From 1-14-0-10-45-29 sp041650255 (lineage in GTDB: Archaea > Micrarchaeota > Micrarchaeia > Anstonellales > Anstonellaceae), in assembly GCA_041650255.1 (NCBI GenBank), contig JBAZLL010000003.1:1-64000 (forward strand): a stretch of 64,000 nt of DNA. Direction: 5' to 3'. A program made the translations under genes and the position numbers. The notes below the pieces were generated by a model that was not told where the DNA came from, searched no databases, and was given only the letters and a program-made list of their open reading frames with translations. Below, piece by piece: positions 15,571 to 23,862 of the stretch. Numbering within the stretch: position 1 is the first letter of the stretch; each line of letters begins with the position of its first letter.

Positions 15571-16552
15571 TTTTGGACCCATTTCCAATTCCCGAAATAA
15601 TTATTCTCTTCACTCCTTTTATTTTTGCAAGCATCTTTCTAATTTTGCCCAGATTCCTTTTTTCAACAATTATATGTGCATTTGCCCCTGCATCAAAAGT
15701 GTATGCCGCAATAATTTTCTTTTCATTTGATTTTCTGATAGCATAAACAATTTCACGCGATGTGTCATTCATATAAATTACGGGCGGCTTTGCCCTTGCC
15801 GCAGCACGATGCATAAAATCCGAATCATCCATTGTTTCTTGCGCCAGTATATCAAAATTCTTATTGTGTATCGCGCCCATAATTTTCAGAATTCTTTTTT
15901 TCGCCTCTTTCTTCCTATTCTCCATTACCCCCGAAGTCTTCATCGTTCTCTCCATTCCCTCTTTAGAGCTTATTTTTTTCACTCCTTCATCCACAATCGC
16001 AATAATATCAACCAACTGCCAATGTTTTTTTGGCACCACTTGAACTGCAAAGCTATCTTCTCCATCCTTTCTCTTGCCGCTTTTCCACCTCACAATTCCT
16101 CCATAGACTGAGCGGGATGCAGAGCCGCTTCCAAGTCTGGCTAAAATGCTAATTTGTTTTTTACTTTTTATTCTAAGGCAGCTGCACAAAGCAGTTGCCA
16201 GTGCGCAAAAACCGGAAGCGGATGAAGCAATTCCCGCAGATGTTGGAAAATTATTTTCTGATTTTATCACAATTTTATTTTTCACAACCGGATATTTTCT
16301 CGCAAGTTTTTTTCTCACAAGTGAAATCCATTCTTTAATTTTTTCATCATCCACCTTTTTTTCATTGAGCCAAATCCTATCTTTTCCTTTCTCATCCAAA
16401 ATTTCTAAAGTGGCTTTTGAGCGTAGCACCTTCTCATCCAAAGTAATTGAAACCGAATCATTTATTGGCAATTTCAGCAAATCATTTTTTTTGCCCCAAT
16501 ATTTTATCAGCGCAATATTTGGTGCGGCAATAGCCGTTTTTTTGATATTCAT
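15557..16552 (-). CDS. GHMP-family mevalonate (di)phosphate decarboxylase
   Basis: A 331-residue GHMP-kinase-fold protein closest to diphosphomevalonate decarboxylase. It starts MNIKKTAIAAPNIALIKYWGK, has the ATP loop PTSAGIASSASGF, GSGSASRSVYGGIVRW, the MKTSG segment and YTFDAGANAH, which keeps the catalytic Asp of decarboxylases (normally FDAGPN). It may act on mevalonate diphosphate (classical route) or mevalonate 5-phosphate (haloarchaeal route, needing IPK). Kinase-only relatives usually lose the Asp/Lys pair, which is present here. A TATA-like TTTATAATG about 30 nt upstream supports the ATG at 16552. Its presence beside a complete aconitase-X/UbiD route is notable. Confidence 0.88.
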   Translation of the reverse strand: MNIKKTAIAAPNIALIKYWGKKNDLLKLPINDSVSITLDEKVLRSKATLEILDEKGKDRIWLNEKKVDDEKIKEWISLVRKKLARKYPVVKNKIVIKSENNFPTSAGIASSASGFCALATALCSCLRIKSKKQISILARLGSGSASRSVYGGIVRWKSGKRKDGEDSFAVQVVPKKHWQLVDIIAIVDEGVKKISSKEGMERTMKTSGVMENRKKEAKKRILKIMGAIHNKNFDILAQETMDDSDFMHRAAARAKPPVIYMNDTSREIVYAIRKSNEKKIIAAYTFDAGANAHIIVEKRNLGKIRKMLAKIKGVKRIIISGIGNGSKIIEG

Positions 16553-16735
16553 AATCCAGTAATCCTTGTTTTGCATTATAAACTTAATGAGATGGCATAA
16601 CAAAAACACGCAACCCTGCTATTGAAAACGTATACTTGCAAATCCGATGAAAACCCCCCAAACTCTTCGAGAATACAAGAAGCGACCCCCGTTTGTGGCG
16701 TTTCCACCTTCTAAAATCCGCTAATTTTTTCAGCC

Positions 16736-16772
16736 GGCGCAGGAGTGTGTATGTGCCAAACGCACCTGTGCC
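16736..16772 (+). other. Imperfect inverted repeat in the gap before carA
   Basis: GGCGCAGG (16736-16743) pairs with CCTGTGCC (16765-16772), with one G-U pair, and four more pairs follow after a 2-nt bulge (TGTG with CGCA). This gives a hairpin of about 12 bp with an 11-nt loop. The surrounding 278-bp gap (16610-16887) otherwise holds no ORF or tRNA. It is not followed by a T-run, so it is not a typical terminator. It could be a small structured RNA or a decayed element. Confidence 0.35.
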
Positions 16773-16887
16773 CGCCTTCGTTCTGTCTGCCTTATCCCTT
16801 TCTATTTTAAACCTTGCCTGAGTCTATTTATTCTGGGTTCTATTTTTAGCGCCCCCCGTATAATTTGAAGAAAATGGGAGGCAGGAA

Positions 16888-17970
16888 ATGTCTGATAAAA
16901 AATTGGCAGTGCTCGTATTATCCGACGGCTCAACCTATTTTGGTCGCGGAATCGGGGCAGAATGCATAAAATCAGGCGAGCTTGTTTTCAACACCTCCAT
17001 GACTGGCTATCAGGAGGCATTAACCGATCCTTCCTATGCAGGTCAAATTCTCATGATGACCTATCCACTCATCGGAAATTACGGCTTTAGCAAAGAATAC
17101 ACCGAGAGCAAAAAAGTGTGGGTGGAAGGATTTGTTCTCAAATGGGCGGAAAAAGACCCGCATCATTACAAAAGCGACAGCTCTCTTGAACAATATTTAA
17201 AGCAAAACAACACCGGTTGCATATACGAAATAGACACGCGAATGCTCACCCGAAAAATAAGAAATTTCGGGGTAATACCCGCCGCATTGCAGGTGTATTC
17301 CAGCGGCAAATCTCCCGATTTGAAAAAGCTAAAAGAAATGGCACTCTCAACAAAATATTCAAATGCAAATTTCATTCCAACCGTTTCCTGCAAATCCCCT
17401 CAGACATTTGGAATCTCAAAAAAGAAAGTCGTTCTCATCGACTACGGCGCAAAGGGAAACATAATTTTTGAACTAAACAAAAGAGGCATTCAGGTTATTC
17501 TTGTCCCGCACAATACGCCCGCGGAAGACATCCTCTCCCAAAAGCCAAACGGCATTCTCCTCTCAAACGGTCCCGGAGACCCCGCAATTCTAAAGCAGGA
17601 AATCTCGCAAATAAAAAAGCTCTTTGGCAAACTTCCAATCTTTGGCATCTGCCTGGGGCACCAGCTGATTGCCCACGCATCCGGCGCAACCACTTACAAA
17701 TTAAAATTCGGGCATCGGGGCTCAAACCATCCGGTAATGGACAAAGAGCTAAACAAGGTATTCATAACAACTCAAAACCACGGCTTTGCGGTAGATGAAA
17801 AATCAATTCCAAAAGATTGGGAAATAACGCACGTCAATCTCAACGACAACACCTGCGAAGGAATGCAACACAAAAAAATGCAAATCTTTTGTGTGCAATA
17901 TCATCCCGAAGCCCATCCGGGTCCGAGGGATTCGGACTATCTATTTGATAAGTTTGTGAAAATGCTGTGA
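16888..17970 (+). CDS. carA: Carbamoyl-phosphate synthase small (glutamine amidotransferase) subunit
   Basis: A 360-residue subunit that hydrolyses glutamine and channels ammonia to CarB for pyrimidine and arginine synthesis. The N-terminal domain has FNTSMTGYQEALTDPSYAGQI, and the C-terminal class I amidotransferase domain has the nucleophile elbow FGICLGHQLIAHASG and the His-Glu pair in VQYHPEAHPGP. The ATG follows a GGGAGG Shine-Dalgarno motif. carB begins 5 bp after its stop, so the two are one operon. Confidence 0.96.
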   Translation: MSDKKLAVLVLSDGSTYFGRGIGAECIKSGELVFNTSMTGYQEALTDPSYAGQILMMTYPLIGNYGFSKEYTESKKVWVEGFVLKWAEKDPHHYKSDSSLEQYLKQNNTGCIYEIDTRMLTRKIRNFGVIPAALQVYSSGKSPDLKKLKEMALSTKYSNANFIPTVSCKSPQTFGISKKKVVLIDYGAKGNIIFELNKRGIQVILVPHNTPAEDILSQKPNGILLSNGPGDPAILKQEISQIKKLFGKLPIFGICLGHQLIAHASGATTYKLKFGHRGSNHPVMDKELNKVFITTQNHGFAVDEKSIPKDWEITHVNLNDNTCEGMQHKKMQIFCVQYHPEAHPGPRDSDYLFDKFVKML

Positions 17971-17975
17971 TATTT

Positions 17976-20900
17976 ATGCCTCGCGACAAATCAATCAAAA
18001 AAGTTTTGGTAATCGGCTCGGGTCCGATTGTAATCGGGCAATCCGCAGAGTTTGATTACTCCGGCTCACAAGCCTGCAAGGCATTGCGCGAAGAAGGTGT
18101 AAAAGTAGTTCTTCTAAATTCCAACCCGGCAACAATTCAAACGGACACTTCGGTTGCGGACATTATCTATATAGAGCCGTTGAAAGCCGATGTATTGGAA
18201 AAAATAATTTCAAAAGAAAAGCCGGACGGAATAATCGCGACAATGGGCGGGCAAACCGCGCTGAATTTGGCAATGGATTTGCACGAGCAGGGCATTCTAA
18301 AAAAATATAATTGCAAACTTCTTGGCACGGATATAGATGCAATACAATTAGCCGAAGACCGGGGCGATTTTGCCTCAATGCTAAAAAAAATAGGCGAGCC
18401 AATCCTTGACTCCATAGCCGCCAAAACAAAAGAACAGGCATACGAATTTGCAAAAACGCACAAATTCCCCCTAATCCTTCGCCCCGCATTCACATTGGGA
18501 GGAACCGGCGGCGGAATCGCATACGACCAAGACGATTTTGAGCACCTGCTGGAGCTTGGATTCACTCTTTCCCCAAACCATCAAATTCTAATAGAAGACA
18601 GCGTGCTTGGCTGGGGCGAATTTGAATACGAAATGATGCGCGATTCCCAAGACAATTGCATAACAATTTGCAATATGGAAAATGTGGATCCGATGGGCGT
18701 GCACACCGGCGAATCCGTTGTAACCGCCCCATCGCAAACCCTTTCAGACGACGAGCACCAAACACTTCGCTCCGCCGCGATAAAAATAATTCGCGCACTG
18801 AAAATTGTCGGCGGCTGCAACATACAATTTGCGCTAAATCAGCAAACCGGCAAATACATTGTCGTGGAAGTAAATCCCCGCCTTTCCCGCTCATCGGCAC
18901 TTGCATCAAAAGCAACCGGCTATCCAATTGCCCGTGTTGCGGCAAAGCTTGCTCTCGGCTACCATCTGCACGAGGTAAAAAACGCGGTTACAAAATCCAC
19001 TCCCGCCTCTTTTGAGCCCGCACTGGACTATGTAGTGGTGAAAATTCCCCGCTGGCCGTTTGACAAAATGCCGCAATCCAACCGAACCCTCGGAACTCAA
19101 ATGAAGAGCACCGGGGAGGTAATGGCAATCGGGCGCACATTTGAGCACGCCTTCCAAAAAGCCCTTTCTTCTTTGGAGCAAAAGCTTCCGGACATGGGAA
19201 AAGCAGACCTTCTTTATCATATGCAAAAGCCGACAGATTGGAGAATATTCGCAATTTTCAAGGCGTTGAAAAACGGGATGAGCGCGGATGAAATAAATAA
19301 AAAAACACAAATCCACCCGTGGTTTTTGGACAAGCTTTCTGCAATTGTCTCGGTTGAAAAAAAGCTTGAGAAAGACGAACTTTCTGCGGCACTTTTGAAA
19401 AAAGCAAAAAGAATGGGTTTTTCAGATTCGCAAATAGCAAAATTTAGTGGAAAAAAAGAAATTGATATTCGCTCAATGCGCAAAAAGAGCAACATAATTC
19501 CCGTCTTTAAGATGGTGGACACATGCGCAGGGGAATTTGAGGCAAAAACCCCATACTACTATTCTTCATACGAGGAAGAGAACGAAAGCCCCTGCTCAAA
19601 TAAGAAAAAAGTAATAGTTCTCGGCTCCGGTCCGATTAGAATCGGGCAGGGAATAGAATTTGATTATTGCTGTTGTCATGCCGCATACGCGCTAAAAGAA
19701 AAAGGCTATGAGAGCATTATCATAAACAACAATCCGGAAACCATCTCAACCGATTTTGATACTTCCGACAAACTTTATTTTGAGCCCCTCGATTTTGAGC
19801 ATGTAATGGACATAATAGAGCACGAAAAACCCTACGGCGTAATTGTGCAATTCGGCGGTCAGACTTCGATAAATCTTGCCCAAGCATTGGATGAAAATGG
19901 AGTGAATATTCTTGGCACTTGTGTAGATGCAATAGATTTATCCGAAGACCGCGAGCGCTTTAGGCAAATTCTAAAAAAGCTGGAATTAAAACAGCCGGAA
20001 AATGCAACCGCCACCACAAAGAAAGAAGCATTGGCGGCGGCAAACAAAATCACATATCCAATAGTTGTGCGCCCATCATACGTAATCGCCGGGCGCGGGA
20101 TGCAAATAGTTTATGACGATTCCGAGCTTTCGCAATACATTGATGAGGCAGTGGAAGTCTCAAACAAAAAGCCGGTTCTAATAGACAAGTATTTGGACAA
20201 GGCAATCGAGTGCGAAGTTGACGGGGTATGCGACGGCAAGGATGTATGGATTGCAGGAATAATGGAGCACATTGAAAGAGCAGGTGTTCATTCCGGCGAT
20301 GCTTCCTGCACCGTTCCTCCTTATCGGCTCAAAGAAGATGTGCAAAAAACAATTCTTTTTGCCTCTCGCCTTCTTGCAATAAAAACGGGCATAGTCGGCG
20401 CATTCAATGTTCAATATGTCGTGAAAGACGACGAGCTTTATGTGCTTGAGCTCAATCCGCGCGGAAGCAGAACAATGCCCTATCTTTCAAAGGCAACCGG
20501 CATTCCGATTGTAAAAATGGCAACTCAAATAATGCTCGGTGCAAAACTTTCCGATTTGAAAATTGCGGAGCCCGTATTGGATTATTATGCGGTAAAATCA
20601 GTAGTATTTCCTTTCCTAAAACTTCCGGGCGTTGATTTTGTTCTCGGGCCCGAAATGAAATCCACCGGAGAGAGCATGGGAATAGACAAATCGTTTTCAT
20701 TTGCATATTACAAATCCCTTCTTGGGGCGAATCAAAATATTCCGACAAGCGGAACGATTGCTTTCTCCCTAAAAGCCGGGGATCAGGAGCGCTTATTGCC
20801 TCTTGCCAAAAGGCTGATTGAAATGGGCTTTGAAATCGCGGCAACTCCGGGAACCGGCGCCCATCTTGGCAAATTGAAATTTTATAGTTTGAAAAAAATA

Positions 20901-21146
20901 AAAGACGGAAAGCCGAATTTGGTTTCTGAAATTCGTTCTGGTAAAATAAAAATGGTGATAAACACTCCCTCAAAAGGCGGCAAATCCCATACTGATGGTT
21001 TTGCAATCAGGCGCGCATCTTTGGAGGCAAACATTCCCTGCATCACAAACTTCGAGGCGGCGGACGCATTGATTGATGCGATGGAAGTTGCAAGAAAGAA
21101 CCACTCGGTTCCAAAGAGTTTGGCGGAGTATTGGGGGAAGAATTAA
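17976..21146 (+). CDS. carB: Carbamoyl-phosphate synthase large subunit
   Basis: A 1056-residue subunit with two homologous ATP-grasp halves (KVLVIGSGPIVIGQSAEFDYSG near the start and KVIVLGSGPIRIGQGIEFDYCC in the middle), separated by an oligomerisation domain and ended by an MGS-like allosteric domain with GTGAHLGKLKFYSL. It makes carbamoyl phosphate from bicarbonate, ATP and ammonia supplied by CarA. The length is normal for the family. I start at the ATG at 17976 (MPRDKSIKKVLV) in preference to an in-frame GTG at 17967. It is the last host-like gene before the CRISPR island. Confidence 0.96.
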   Translation: MPRDKSIKKVLVIGSGPIVIGQSAEFDYSGSQACKALREEGVKVVLLNSNPATIQTDTSVADIIYIEPLKADVLEKIISKEKPDGIIATMGGQTALNLAMDLHEQGILKKYNCKLLGTDIDAIQLAEDRGDFASMLKKIGEPILDSIAAKTKEQAYEFAKTHKFPLILRPAFTLGGTGGGIAYDQDDFEHLLELGFTLSPNHQILIEDSVLGWGEFEYEMMRDSQDNCITICNMENVDPMGVHTGESVVTAPSQTLSDDEHQTLRSAAIKIIRALKIVGGCNIQFALNQQTGKYIVVEVNPRLSRSSALASKATGYPIARVAAKLALGYHLHEVKNAVTKSTPASFEPALDYVVVKIPRWPFDKMPQSNRTLGTQMKSTGEVMAIGRTFEHAFQKALSSLEQKLPDMGKADLLYHMQKPTDWRIFAIFKALKNGMSADEINKKTQIHPWFLDKLSAIVSVEKKLEKDELSAALLKKAKRMGFSDSQIAKFSGKKEIDIRSMRKKSNIIPVFKMVDTCAGEFEAKTPYYYSSYEEENESPCSNKKKVIVLGSGPIRIGQGIEFDYCCCHAAYALKEKGYESIIINNNPETISTDFDTSDKLYFEPLDFEHVMDIIEHEKPYGVIVQFGGQTSINLAQALDENGVNILGTCVDAIDLSEDRERFRQILKKLELKQPENATATTKKEALAAANKITYPIVVRPSYVIAGRGMQIVYDDSELSQYIDEAVEVSNKKPVLIDKYLDKAIECEVDGVCDGKDVWIAGIMEHIERAGVHSGDASCTVPPYRLKEDVQKTILFASRLLAIKTGIVGAFNVQYVVKDDELYVLELNPRGSRTMPYLSKATGIPIVKMATQIMLGAKLSDLKIAEPVLDYYAVKSVVFPFLKLPGVDFVLGPEMKSTGESMGIDKSFSFAYYKSLLGANQNIPTSGTIAFSLKAGDQERLLPLAKRLIEMGFEIAATPGTGAHLGKLKFYSLKKIKDGKPNLVSEIRSGKIKMVINTPSKGGKSHTDGFAIRRASLEANIPCITNFEAADALIDAMEVARKNHSVPKSLAEYWGKN

Positions 21147-21171
21147 GAGATTATTATAATATCTTGTTACA

Positions 21172-21843
21172 ATGGAACTTCCATCAAATGTACACGACGA
21201 GTTTATGCTGATACTAAAATGGGCTTCAGAGGCAAAGCCCTCTGCTTCCTTTGCGGCTAAGCGCAACGAAGTATATCTTCGCGATGAAATCATGCAGGGC
21301 GTGGATGAAGATAAAACCTATTGGCTTTACTTCGGAGATGAAAATTCAAAAAAGTGTATGTTATCAAAGCTTCCGAATCTTTGGGTGCATCAACCAAAAA
21401 ATAGCTTCCTACGTTTAGGCGTAGCTTTCAATAATTGTAATTCCTTTCATAGGTTGCACCAGCTTCTGCTGCATTCATCAGAACTTAAGATCAAGTTGAG
21501 TGAACAGACCAACTGGGTATCTGTAGTGAAGACCAGAGAAAAGCGCATCAGTCCATGCGCATGTGCTTATTTTGTCCCCTATGAAACTATTCCAGATATA
21601 TATGTGGATAGTGCGCGAAAGACTGGAATTATAATTAATCTTCTTGAGGAGGCGCATGATAAAGCTCAAGCCAGAACAAACTTACCAAAGTCAGATAAAA
21701 ACTTCATTCACAAAGGTAGTGGTTCAGCCGCATCTCTTATGGAAACAAAAATTCCATTTGATGAAAAATCATTCAAGGAATCATTCTCTTTTGCCTATGA
21801 TGTCCTAAGAATTTGTTTGGACTATCAGCTTCGACTGTTCTAA
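21172..21843 (+). CDS. Unrecognised protein between carB and cas1
   Basis: A 223-residue soluble protein I cannot assign. There is no signal peptide, membrane helix or known motif. It is moderately rich in Cys and aromatic residues (for example TYWLYFGDENSKKC and ISPCACAYFVPYE). Its first half is alpha/beta and its last 60 residues look helical. Codon choice (many A/T third positions, AGA/CGT arginines) looks like the cas genes that follow and not like carB. It starts 25 bp after carB, and cas1 begins 64 bp after its stop behind its own TATA box. It may be cargo of the CRISPR island or an accessory gene. Coding status is supported by the long open frame and position. Confidence 0.65.
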   Translation: MELPSNVHDEFMLILKWASEAKPSASFAAKRNEVYLRDEIMQGVDEDKTYWLYFGDENSKKCMLSKLPNLWVHQPKNSFLRLGVAFNNCNSFHRLHQLLLHSSELKIKLSEQTNWVSVVKTREKRISPCACAYFVPYETIPDIYVDSARKTGIIINLLEEAHDKAQARTNLPKSDKNFIHKGSGSAASLMETKIPFDEKSFKESFSFAYDVLRICLDYQLRLF

Positions 21844-21877
21844 TCTATTCAAACATCTTTTTTCATTCAACAACACA

Positions 21878-21885
21878 TTTAAATA
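21878..21885 (+). promoter_or_regulatory. TATA box of the cas operon
   Basis: TTTAAATA lies 23-30 nt before the cas1 ATG at 21908 in an AT-rich gap after the unrecognised gene. The spacing fits a leaderless cas1 transcript. Confidence 0.5.
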
Positions 21886-21907
21886 TAGTTATAATTAATA
21901 TTTTGAT

Positions 21908-22900
21908 ATGGATTTAGTCATAAATGAAAACGGTTATTTCTTAGGGAAACGTTCAAATCGATTTTATGTCAGATACTTAAAAGATGGGCAGAAACAAGAA
22001 TCTGAATTTTCAGCAGATAACTTGCGTTCAATACTGCTTGCCTCAAGAGGAAGCATAAGTATAGGTGCCATAGAACTTGCCAATCAGCACTACATTGATA
22101 TGGTAGTATTGGGTCGGCAACAGAAACCAATCGCACGCATTTATCCTTGTAATTTATCTGGTGCGCATCTTGTAAGGCGTTTGCAACTTGAAGCTCATTT
22201 AAATGGTGAAGGACTAAAAATAGCAAGAAAACTTGAAGCTTCTAAAATACGTCATCAAGCTAATCTTCTCAAATCTATTTCAAAAACACGAAAAAATATT
22301 GATTTTTCAAATGAACTAATCGAAATGGAATCTACAATAGAAAAATTGGATGGAAGAGTTGTATTAGGCTCAAACGAAATAATGGGTTTTGAAGGGCGTT
22401 GTGCCGCTTTATATTTTTCATGCCTCTCAAAAGTTATTCCTATAAATACCAGAAATCCTGATGGGCAAGACGAGGCAAACATTCTTCTAAACTATGCCTA
22501 CGGGGTACTTTATCACGAAGTTGAGCGTGCTTGTTGGCTTGTTGGATTAGATCCATATCTTGGTTTTTTACATGCAGACAGACCTGGAAAACCATCTTTA
22601 GTTTTGGATCTAATAGAACCTTTTAGACCAATAATTGCTGATCGCGCAGTTGTCACTCTGTTTGCTCACAAGAAGCTCGATGAAAAAGATTTTGAGCGTG
22701 GTCCAGAAAGTCAGGTTTTATCTCTTACTTCTAGTGGTCGAAAAAAAATTCTTGAACAGGTGCTGGAGCGTCTTTCTACGGAATATACTTTTAACGGACA
22801 AAAACGCACTTGGTCCTCTTGGATTCTTGAAAGCTCACATAATGTTGCACGCGTCTTGCGAGGAAATAAATTTGAACTAATTCAGTGGAATGGCGGGTAA
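21908..22900 (+). CDS. cas1: CRISPR-associated endonuclease Cas1
   Basis: A 330-residue integrase that, with Cas2, inserts new spacers at the leader end of the array. The N-terminal beta domain runs to about residue 85 and the helical catalytic domain follows. The metal ligands are visible: E162 in IMGFEGRCAALYF, H222 in GFLHADRPGKPS and D234/E237 in LVLDLIEPFRP. The length is normal. It heads the cas1-cas2-cas4-cas12f operon; cas2 starts 5 bp after its stop. A complete adaptation module next to a small type V effector is typical of only some Cas12f loci. Confidence 0.96.
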   Translation: MDLVINENGYFLGKRSNRFYVRYLKDGQKQESEFSADNLRSILLASRGSISIGAIELANQHYIDMVVLGRQQKPIARIYPCNLSGAHLVRRLQLEAHLNGEGLKIARKLEASKIRHQANLLKSISKTRKNIDFSNELIEMESTIEKLDGRVVLGSNEIMGFEGRCAALYFSCLSKVIPINTRNPDGQDEANILLNYAYGVLYHEVERACWLVGLDPYLGFLHADRPGKPSLVLDLIEPFRPIIADRAVVTLFAHKKLDEKDFERGPESQVLSLTSSGRKKILEQVLERLSTEYTFNGQKRTWSSWILESSHNVARVLRGNKFELIQWNGG

Positions 22901-22905
22901 TCCAG

Positions 22906-23247
22906 ATGATAATATTAGCATATGATATAGCTTCAAATAAAGAAAGAAAAAAAGCTGCAGATGTCTGTCTTGATTCTGGATTATGGCGGATACAGAACAG
23001 TGTATTTGCGGGACCTGTAAGCTGGAATAAAGCGGAGTCCATCGGAATGAAAATCGATTTAATTTGTTCTGGCAGGATGGATAAGGTAGTCATCTTTCAT
23101 TCATGTAAAGTTTGTTCTTCAAAAGTGATTACACTCAAAAAGCAAATAACTCCTCAACACCATAGCACACCGTTTTTCATAATATGCAATGAAAATTTAT
23201 CCTCATTTGTTTCAAAAGGAAAAACTCATCTCAGTTCTTCTGTTTAA
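22906..23247 (+). CDS. cas2: CRISPR-associated protein Cas2
   Basis: A 113-residue ferredoxin-fold protein that dimerises between two Cas1 dimers in the spacer integration complex. It starts MIILAYDIASNKERKKAADV, with the conserved Asp7 after the first strand and RIQNSVFAGPV as the following strand block. The C-terminal tail (about 25 residues, Ser/Thr-rich) is longer than in minimal Cas2. I choose the ATG at 22906, 5 bp beyond the cas1 stop; an in-frame GTG at 22885 would overlap cas1 and adds residues not seen in the family. Confidence 0.93.
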   Translation: MIILAYDIASNKERKKAADVCLDSGLWRIQNSVFAGPVSWNKAESIGMKIDLICSGRMDKVVIFHSCKVCSSKVITLKKQITPQHHSTPFFIICNENLSSFVSKGKTHLSSSV

Positions 23248-23262
23248 GTTTAATGTGATTAT

Positions 23263-23862
23263 ATGCAGAATCTGGAAATGCTTACTGCAAGAGATATTCT
23301 GAACTATATCTATTGTCCAAGGTTGATATTTTATGAAAAAGTCTTGAGGCAAAAGCAATTTCAGACATTTAAACAAGACAACGGAATCGTCAAACATGCA
23401 GAAAATGTTCCTAGTGCTAAACGTATAATTTATGGTGAATGGAAGCTATTTCCAAATAGACTATTTGAGGTAAGTGTAAGGTCTGTTAAGCACGGTTTTC
23501 TAACGCGCGCAGATCTTCTGATGTGGAATAATTCAGAGGGGCGAGTTGTTCAGTTCAAGCCAAAAATCCCAGATTTCGGCATTCCATTTGCATGGAAAGT
23601 TCAAGTTTGCCTAGAAGCTATATGTGCAGTGGAAATGAGGTTGGGAAAGTTTCAAAAAGGATACATTGCTCCTTACTATGGTGGCAAACCATTATGTTTT
23701 GATTTGGATGAACAATTGATAGATTCTTCAGTAGAAATAGTAAAAAAGGTCAGAAAGTTAATAGATGATGAAGAATTTCCAGAAATGACCAATTATCCAA
23801 ATAGATGTAAAGATTGTATGTATCGGGGACGATTGTGCGAAGGTGCTTTTGATGGAAGATGA
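23263..23862 (+). CDS. cas4: CRISPR-associated Cas4 nuclease, QxK variant
   Basis: A 199-residue RecB-like Fe-S nuclease that trims prespacers and helps select and orient them by PAM. The four cluster cysteines are present: C18 in YIYCPRLIFYE and C182, C185, C192 in RCKDCMYRGRLC. The nuclease core has D84 in TRADLLMW, but the usual ExK is QFK (Q97, K99 in VVQFKP), followed by the helix VQVCLEAI. The change may weaken or alter catalysis. It starts 15 bp after cas2 and overlaps cas12f by 11 bp, so the four genes are one transcription unit. Confidence 0.93.
   Translation: MQNLEMLTARDILNYIYCPRLIFYEKVLRQKQFQTFKQDNGIVKHAENVPSAKRIIYGEWKLFPNRLFEVSVRSVKHGFLTRADLLMWNNSEGRVVQFKPKIPDFGIPFAWKVQVCLEAICAVEMRLGKFQKGYIAPYYGGKPLCFDLDEQLIDSSVEIVKKVRKLIDDEEFPEMTNYPNRCKDCMYRGRLCEGAFDGR

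Noticed and set aside
16736..16772. The hairpin before carA as an H/ACA guide RNA or terminator
   Set aside because: No ACA box at the right distance and no T-run follows; left as an unexplained inverted repeat.
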